Positions 5,608 to 9,465 of a stretch of 9,465 nt of DNA are shown one piece after another. Source of the stretch: Collinsella sp. AF02-46-1. GTDB taxonomy: Bacteria; Actinomycetota; Coriobacteriia; Coriobacteriales; Coriobacteriaceae. The stretch covers positions 1 to 9,465 of the forward strand of contig CAKXKM010000070.1 in NCBI GenBank assembly GCA_934876235.1. The letters are read 5' to 3'. The notes beneath the pieces are model-generated. The model was given only the letters and a program-made list of their open reading frames with translations. It did no database searches and was not told the DNA's origin. Each line of letters starts with the position of its first letter. The first letter of the stretch is position 1. A program made the translations under genes and the position numbers.

Positions 5608-5617
5608 GAACGTTCAC
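5606..5617. promoter_or_regulatory. Operator O2 of the uxaC operon
   Basis: GTGAACGTTCAC is a perfect 12-bp palindrome identical to the core of O1 and followed by CTA, as O1 is followed by CTT. It overlaps the -10 candidate and probable start site, the position from which a repressor blocks RNA polymerase. Confidence 0.75.
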
Positions 5618-5671
5618 CTAGAGGATAACGAGCGCATCGTGCGCCCGCTCCGCCAACAAAGGGGTTGTTTG

Positions 5672-7099
5672 ATGAAAAACTTCATGGACGATCAGGATTT
5701 CCTGCTGAGCACCAAAACCGGTGAGGAGCTGTTCCGCAACTTTGCCGAGGGCATGCCCATCGTTGACTACCACTGCCACATTTCTCCCAAGGAGATCTGG
5801 GACGACAAGCGTTTTGAGAACATCACCGAGGTTTGGCTGGGCGGTGACCACTACAAGTGGCGCCTGATGCGTGCCAACGGCGTCGACGAGCGCTTCATTA
5901 CCGGCGATGCCCCTGCTCGCGAGAAGTTCCAGAAGTGGGCCGAGACCCTGGGCCGTTGCGTGGGCAACCCCGTCTTTGAGTGGAGCCACCTGGAGCTTAA
6001 GCGTTACTTTGGCTACGAGGGCGTCCTGAACGGCAAAACCGCTCAGGAGGTCTGGGACCTTGCCAACGCCAAGCTCGCTGAGGCCAGCTTTACTTGCCGC
6101 AACCTGATCAAGCAGTCCAACGTCCGCATGATCTGCACTACCGACGACCCCGCCGACAGCTTTGAGTGGCACAAGAAGATTGCCGCCGACGACAGTTTTG
6201 ACGTTCAGGTCGTTCCCGCCATGCGCCCCGATGCCGCCCTGCGCATCGAGCGTGGCCAGGAGTTCGCCGACTACTGCAAGCATCTCTCCGAGGTTGCTGG
6301 CGTTGAGATCAGCGACTTCGAGGGCATGAAGGCCGCCATCTCCAAGCGCTACGAGGTCGCCCACGAGCTGGGCTGCCGCGCTTCCGACCACGCGCTCGAC
6401 TACGTTATGTACGTTCCGGCTACCGCCGACGAGATCGAGACTATCTTTGCCAAGGGCCTTGCCGCCGAGCCGCTTACCGAGGACGAGGTCCTCAAGTACA
6501 AGACGGCCTTTATGCAGTTCGTCGCCGGCGAGTATGTCCGCCTTGGCTGGGCCATGCAGCTGCACTTTGGCTGCAAGCGTGACAACAACCGCGCTATGTT
6601 CGCCAAGCTCGGTCCCGACACCGGCTACGACTGCATCTCCAACTACACGCCGTCCGACCAGCTGGCCGATTTCCTCAACTCCATCCAGGAGTCCACGGGT
6701 CTGCCCAAGACCATCCTGTACAGCCTGAACCCCATCGACAACACCATGATCGATACCGTGATGGGCTGCTTCCAGGAGGCTCCGACCGCCGGCAAGATCC
6801 AGAACGGCTCTGCCTGGTGGTTCAACGACAACGAGATCGGTATGCGCGAGCAGCTTACGGCTCTGGCTAACGAGGGCGTGCTGGGCAACTTTGTGGGCAT
6901 GCTTACCGATTCCCGCTCCTTCCTGTCCTACCCGCGTCACGAGTACTTCCGTCGCGTGCTGTGCGGCGTGATCGGCGAGTGGGTCGAGCAGGGCAAGTAT
7001 CCGGCCGACATGGAGCTGCTGGGAGCCATCGTGCGCGACATTAGCTACAACAACGCGGTCCGCTACTTTGGCTTTGACCTGGATACCGTCGAGGCCTAA
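5672..7099 (+). CDS. uxaC: Uronate isomerase (glucuronate/galacturonate isomerase)
   Basis: UxaC converts D-galacturonate to D-tagaturonate and D-glucuronate to D-fructuronate, the first cytoplasmic step of hexuronate catabolism. The 475-residue product aligns end to end with the family (E. coli UxaC is 470). It begins with FLLSTKTGEELF, then the metal-binding DYHCH (32-36) of the amidohydrolase superfamily, GDHYKWRLMRANGV, TTDDP, SDHALD (His240), the Trp-rich NGSAWWFND and the C-terminal MLTDSRSFLSYPRHEYFRR with Asp413 as likely metal ligand. A GTG at 5606 is also in frame, but it lies inside operator O2 and adds 22 residues unlike the family. The ATG at 5672 has AAAGGGG (5658-5664) 7 nt ahead. 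It is the first gene of the uxaCBA operon, behind two palindromic operators. Codon use is strongly biased, suggesting high expression when induced. Confidence 0.97.
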   Translation: MKNFMDDQDFLLSTKTGEELFRNFAEGMPIVDYHCHISPKEIWDDKRFENITEVWLGGDHYKWRLMRANGVDERFITGDAPAREKFQKWAETLGRCVGNPVFEWSHLELKRYFGYEGVLNGKTAQEVWDLANAKLAEASFTCRNLIKQSNVRMICTTDDPADSFEWHKKIAADDSFDVQVVPAMRPDAALRIERGQEFADYCKHLSEVAGVEISDFEGMKAAISKRYEVAHELGCRASDHALDYVMYVPATADEIETIFAKGLAAEPLTEDEVLKYKTAFMQFVAGEYVRLGWAMQLHFGCKRDNNRAMFAKLGPDTGYDCISNYTPSDQLADFLNSIQESTGLPKTILYSLNPIDNTMIDTVMGCFQEAPTAGKIQNGSAWWFNDNEIGMREQLTALANEGVLGNFVGMLTDSRSFLSYPRHEYFRRVLCGVIGEWVEQGKYPADMELLGAIVRDISYNNAVRYFGFDLDTVEA

Positions 7100-7123
7100 A
7101 CCCGCATCGAATCACACCGAACT

Positions 7124-7159
7124 CGGGAGCGCCGTTGCCACACGCGGCGCCCCCGTTTT
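7124..7159 (+). terminator. Intercistronic hairpin between uxaC and uxaB
   Basis: CGGGAGCGCCG (7124-7134) pairs with CGGCGCCCCCG (7145-7155) except for one A-C mismatch, followed by TTTT. It may be a partial terminator, or a 3'-end stabiliser that sets uxaC above the downstream genes. Because uxaB continues the same pathway 97 nt later and has no obvious promoter of its own, read-through is expected. Confidence 0.55.
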
Positions 7160-7195
7160 GCCTGCACGCTAACAGCAATCTAAGGAGAGACATCG

Positions 7196-8710
7196 ATGGA
7201 GAACATCAGCTACGAGACGCTCGAGAAGATCGGCTACAAGGGCTACCTGCTGCCCAAGGACGCGCCCGAGAAGGTTCTGCAGTTTGGCGAGGGCAATTTC
7301 CTGCGCGCCTTTGTCGACCGCTTCTTTGACATGGGCAACGAGGCAACCGGCTGGAACGGCAAGGTTGTCATGGTCCAGCCCATCAGCGGTGCCTTTGGCT
7401 TTGCCGACGGCATTAACGCTCAGGATGACCTGTACACCGTGCTGGTGCGCGGCAAGGAGAACGGCAACACGGTCGACGAGTCTCGTGTGATCAGCGCCTG
7501 CAGCCGCTGCCTCAATCCGTATCGCGAGGACGACTACCGCGCCATGATGGAGGTCGCCGTCTCCGACGATTTGGAGATTATCGTCTCCAACACCACCGAG
7601 GCTGGCATTGCCTACGATCCGTCCTGCAAGGCCGACGACATGCCGCCCGCGAGCTTCCCCGCCAAGCTTGTCCAGGTCCTTCACACTCGCTGGGCTGCCG
7701 GTAAGCCGGGCGTCATCGTGCTCGCCTGCGAGCTCATCGATCACAACGGCGAGGAGCTGCTGCGCATCATGAACCAGTACGTAAGCGATTGGGGCTGGGA
7801 GGACGAGTTTGCGCAGTGGATGGCCAACGACTGCACCGTCTGTACCACGCTCGTCGACACTATCGTCCCCGGCCGCATCCGCGACCCCAAGGAGGCCGCT
7901 GCCGTGGCCGAGCGCCTGGGCTACGATGATCCCTTCCTGGCCGTGCGCGAGCCCTTCCAGATGTGGGGTATCCAGGGCGATGAGTCGCTCAAGGAGCGTC
8001 TGCCCTTCGTGAAGGCCGGCCTGCCGGGCGTCTTTGTGACCCCCGATGTCACCCCGTACAAGAAGCGCAAGGTCCGCATCCTCAACGGTGCCCATACCGC
8101 CTTTGTCCCGGGTTCCTGGGTTGCCGGCTTTGACATCGTGCGCGATTGCATGCACGACGAGACCGTTCGTGGCTTCATGAACACCATGCTCTACGACGAG
8201 GTCATCCCGACGCTTGCCGCCGATCTGGATGTCGAGGACTGCAAGGCCTTTGCCGCCGCCGTCGAGAACCGCTTCGACAACCCGTTTATCGACCACGCGC
8301 TGCTCTCCATTTGCCTCAACTCAACCGCCAAATGGCGCGCTCGCGACCTGCCCACGCTCAAGGACTATGTTGCCGAGACCGGCAACCTGCCCAAGTGCCT
8401 GGCGACGAGCCTCGCTACGCTCATTGCCTTCTATACTCAGGAGCTCGTTGCTCGCGAGGGTGACGGCCTGCACCTGCGCCGCGCCGACGGCACCGAGTAC
8501 ACCGCTCAGGACGATGCCTTCGTGCTCGATTTCTACGCCGCCCACGCCGGTGCAGACGATGCCGAGCTGGTGCACGACGTGCTCAGCAACGAGCAGATGT
8601 GGGGCGAGGACCTTACGCAGATCGCCGGCCTTGAGGAGTTTGTCGTCAACGCGCTTGCCGTTGTGCGCGCCGAGGGCGCCAAGCAGGCATTTGCCAACGC
8701 CCAGGCCTAA
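7196..8710 (+). CDS. uxaB: Tagaturonate reductase (altronate oxidoreductase)
   Basis: UxaB reduces D-tagaturonate to D-altronate with NADH, the second step of galacturonate breakdown. The 504-residue protein belongs to the long-chain mannitol dehydrogenase family. The N-terminal Rossmann domain starts with LQFGEGNFLRAF (28-39), followed by SNTTEAGI, ELIDHNGEEL and TTLVDTIVPGR (Asp221). The C-terminal domain carries the family catalytic triad spacing Lys292, Asn297, His300 in KVRILNGAH. The close match of QFGEGNFLRAFVD and KRKVRILNGAHTA to E. coli UxaB favours tagaturonate over fructuronate (UxuB) or mannitol as substrate. AAGGAG (7182-7187) is 8 nt before the ATG. It lies 97 nt after uxaC and 79 nt before uxaA, with GC-rich hairpins in both gaps. 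The codon bias matches uxaC. E. coli UxaB is about 20 residues shorter; the difference is spread over the length. Confidence 0.95.
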   Translation: MENISYETLEKIGYKGYLLPKDAPEKVLQFGEGNFLRAFVDRFFDMGNEATGWNGKVVMVQPISGAFGFADGINAQDDLYTVLVRGKENGNTVDESRVISACSRCLNPYREDDYRAMMEVAVSDDLEIIVSNTTEAGIAYDPSCKADDMPPASFPAKLVQVLHTRWAAGKPGVIVLACELIDHNGEELLRIMNQYVSDWGWEDEFAQWMANDCTVCTTLVDTIVPGRIRDPKEAAAVAERLGYDDPFLAVREPFQMWGIQGDESLKERLPFVKAGLPGVFVTPDVTPYKKRKVRILNGAHTAFVPGSWVAGFDIVRDCMHDETVRGFMNTMLYDEVIPTLAADLDVEDCKAFAAAVENRFDNPFIDHALLSICLNSTAKWRARDLPTLKDYVAETGNLPKCLATSLATLIAFYTQELVAREGDGLHLRRADGTEYTAQDDAFVLDFYAAHAGADDAELVHDVLSNEQMWGEDLTQIAGLEEFVVNALAVVRAEGAKQAFANAQA

Positions 8711-8720
8711 ATCCTTCTGT

Positions 8721-8746
8721 GCGCCCGCCGGGCAACTGGCGGGCGC
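8721..8746 (+). terminator. GC-rich intercistronic hairpin between uxaB and uxaA
   Basis: GCGCCCGCC (8721-8729) pairs perfectly with GGCGGGCGC (8738-8746) around an 8-nt loop, 10 nt after the uxaB stop. No T-run follows (CCCGCTGAC), so it is more likely an RNA-stabilising or processing hairpin than an efficient terminator. Confidence 0.5.
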
Positions 8747-8788
8747 CCGCTGACTTCTGCTCAACCTGTAGGGTTAGGACTCTTTGTA

Positions 8789-9465
8789 ATGAATACTATC
8801 CAGATCAATCCGGCCGACAACGTGATCGTCGCGCTGTCGCCGCTTGCCAAGGGCACCGCCGTCGCGGTTCCCGGGGTGGGCGAGGTCGTGGCCGCGGAGG
8901 ATATTCCGCAGGGCCACAAGATGGCCGTGCGCGCCATTGCGGCGGGGGAGGACGTCGTCAAGTACGGTCTTCCTATCGGCCACGTGACGGGCGACATCCA
9001 GCCCGGTCAGTGGCTTCATACGCATAACGTCAAGACCAACCTTTCGGGCGAGGTCGAGTACGCTTACAACCCGACGCATCCGGTCGTTGAACCGGTTGAG
9101 CCCGAGACCTTTATGGGTTTCCGCCGCGCTGACGGCCGCGCCGCCACGCGCAACGAGCTGTGGATCATCCCCACGGTCGGCTGCGTCAACGAGGTCGCAC
9201 GTGCCATGTGCGAGCAGGCTCAGGATCTGGTCGAGGGCTCGCTGGAGGGCGTTTACTACTTCCCACATCCCTTTGGCTGCTCGCAGACCGGTGCCGACCA
9301 TGCCCAGACGCGCCGTCTGCTGGTGGCGCTCTCGCGTCACGCAAACGCTGCGGGTGTGCTGTTCCTGTCCCTCGGTTGCGAAAACTGCACGCACCAGCAG
9401 GTACTCGACGAGCTCGGTGACTTCGATCGCGAGCGCGTTCGATTCCTCGCCTGCCAGGATGTAGC
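8789..9465 (+). CDS. uxaA: Altronate dehydratase, 5' part (runs off the window)
   Basis: UxaA dehydrates D-altronate to 2-keto-3-deoxy-D-gluconate, the third step of the pathway. The frame is open from ATG 8789 to the window end without a stop: 225 complete codons of a protein usually near 495 residues. The start MNTIQINPADNVIVAL resembles E. coli UxaA. An N-terminal SAF domain (about 10-90) contains GHKMAVRAIA and KYGLPIGH (58-65). The catalytic galactarate/altronate dehydratase domain begins with NELWIIPTVGCVN (122-134) and contains FGCSQTGADH (162-171) and LGCENC (195-200). The conserved cysteines and histidines are candidates for binding the catalytic iron known in this family. The ribosome site is weak (AGGA at 8776-8779, 9 nt upstream), perhaps implying lower translation than uxaB. 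Truncation is by the window edge only. Confidence 0.94.
   Translation, partial: MNTIQINPADNVIVALSPLAKGTAVAVPGVGEVVAAEDIPQGHKMAVRAIAAGEDVVKYGLPIGHVTGDIQPGQWLHTHNVKTNLSGEVEYAYNPTHPVVEPVEPETFMGFRRADGRAATRNELWIIPTVGCVNEVARAMCEQAQDLVEGSLEGVYYFPHPFGCSQTGADHAQTRRLLVALSRHANAAGVLFLSLGCENCTHQQVLDELGDFDRERVRFLACQDV

Larger units (their letters stand above)
5213..5671. other. Gene-free 459-bp region between the regulator gene and uxaC
   Basis: No reading frame here has a plausible start, ribosome binding site and family resemblance. The region holds, in order: the left 25-bp repeat arm, the terminator at 5305-5345, the right repeat arm at 5409-5433, about 95 bp (5434-5528) in which I see nothing definite, a spaced half-site pair (5529-5552), two operators with a promoter (5566-5617), and the uxaC leader. 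Confidence 0.8.

Noticed and set aside
5606..5671. GTG at 5606 as start of uxaC.
   Set aside because: It lies within operator O2 at the probable transcription start, has no ribosome binding site, and adds 22 residues absent from the family; ATG 5672 fits all criteria.
7134..8736. GTTGCC in the uxaC-uxaB hairpin region is complementary to GGCAAC in the uxaB-uxaA hairpin loop, suggesting a kissing-loop contact.
   Set aside because: A 6-nt match in two GC-rich hairpins 1.6 kb apart is easily chance, and nothing else supports it.

Overview
The window is a GC-rich stretch of bacterial chromosome with strong G/C-ending codon bias, AGGAG-type ribosome binding sites and compact GC hairpin terminators. 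The gene set (tandem feoA, feoB, a small FeoB-associated Cys-rich membrane protein, and a LacI-linked uxaC-uxaB-uxaA hexuronate operon) suggests a gut-associated actinobacterium of the Coriobacteriia. Collinsella is my best guess. That guess rests on general resemblance, not on a marker gene.

Layout. (1) Positions 1-42 hold a perfect 17-bp palindrome that closes off whatever lies upstream. (2) Positions 174-422 encode a small HPr-family phosphocarrier with the catalytic His15 but Asp where Gram-positive HPr has regulatory Ser46; a strong terminator follows (477-518). (3) Positions 560-3989 are an iron-uptake locus: two different FeoA proteins, the 775-residue ferrous iron transporter FeoB, a terminator, then a 66-residue FeoB-associated Cys-rich membrane protein. 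The upstream regions of feoA1, feoB and the Cys-rich gene share related AAGTTA(A/G) / (C/T)TAACTT half-sites, so one (iron-responsive?) regulator may control all three transcripts. (4) Positions 4133-5212 encode a LacI-family regulator. (5) A 459-bp gene-free region (5213-5671) holds a strong terminator, an unusual pair of 25-bp inverted repeats around it, and a promoter with two near-identical TGAACGTTCA operators. (6) Positions 5672-9465 (window edge) are the hexuronate operon: uxaC (uronate isomerase), uxaB (tagaturonate reductase) and the first 225 codons of uxaA (altronate dehydratase).

How it works together. UxaC, UxaB and UxaA are consecutive steps of the Ashwell-type isomerase pathway: D-galacturonate to tagaturonate, to altronate, to 2-keto-3-deoxygluconate, as expected for use of pectin-derived sugar acids. 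The LacI-family protein is the obvious candidate repressor acting at the two palindromic operators, although this is inferred from proximity and site type. FeoA/FeoB import Fe(II), the usual iron form in the anaerobic gut. Altronate dehydratase is itself iron-dependent in characterised relatives, but no regulatory link between the two halves is visible.

I see no mobile-element gene, CRISPR array, tRNA or rRNA. Nothing here is a clearly new system. The most unusual items are the Asp46 HPr and the 193-bp inverted-repeat structure behind the LacI gene.
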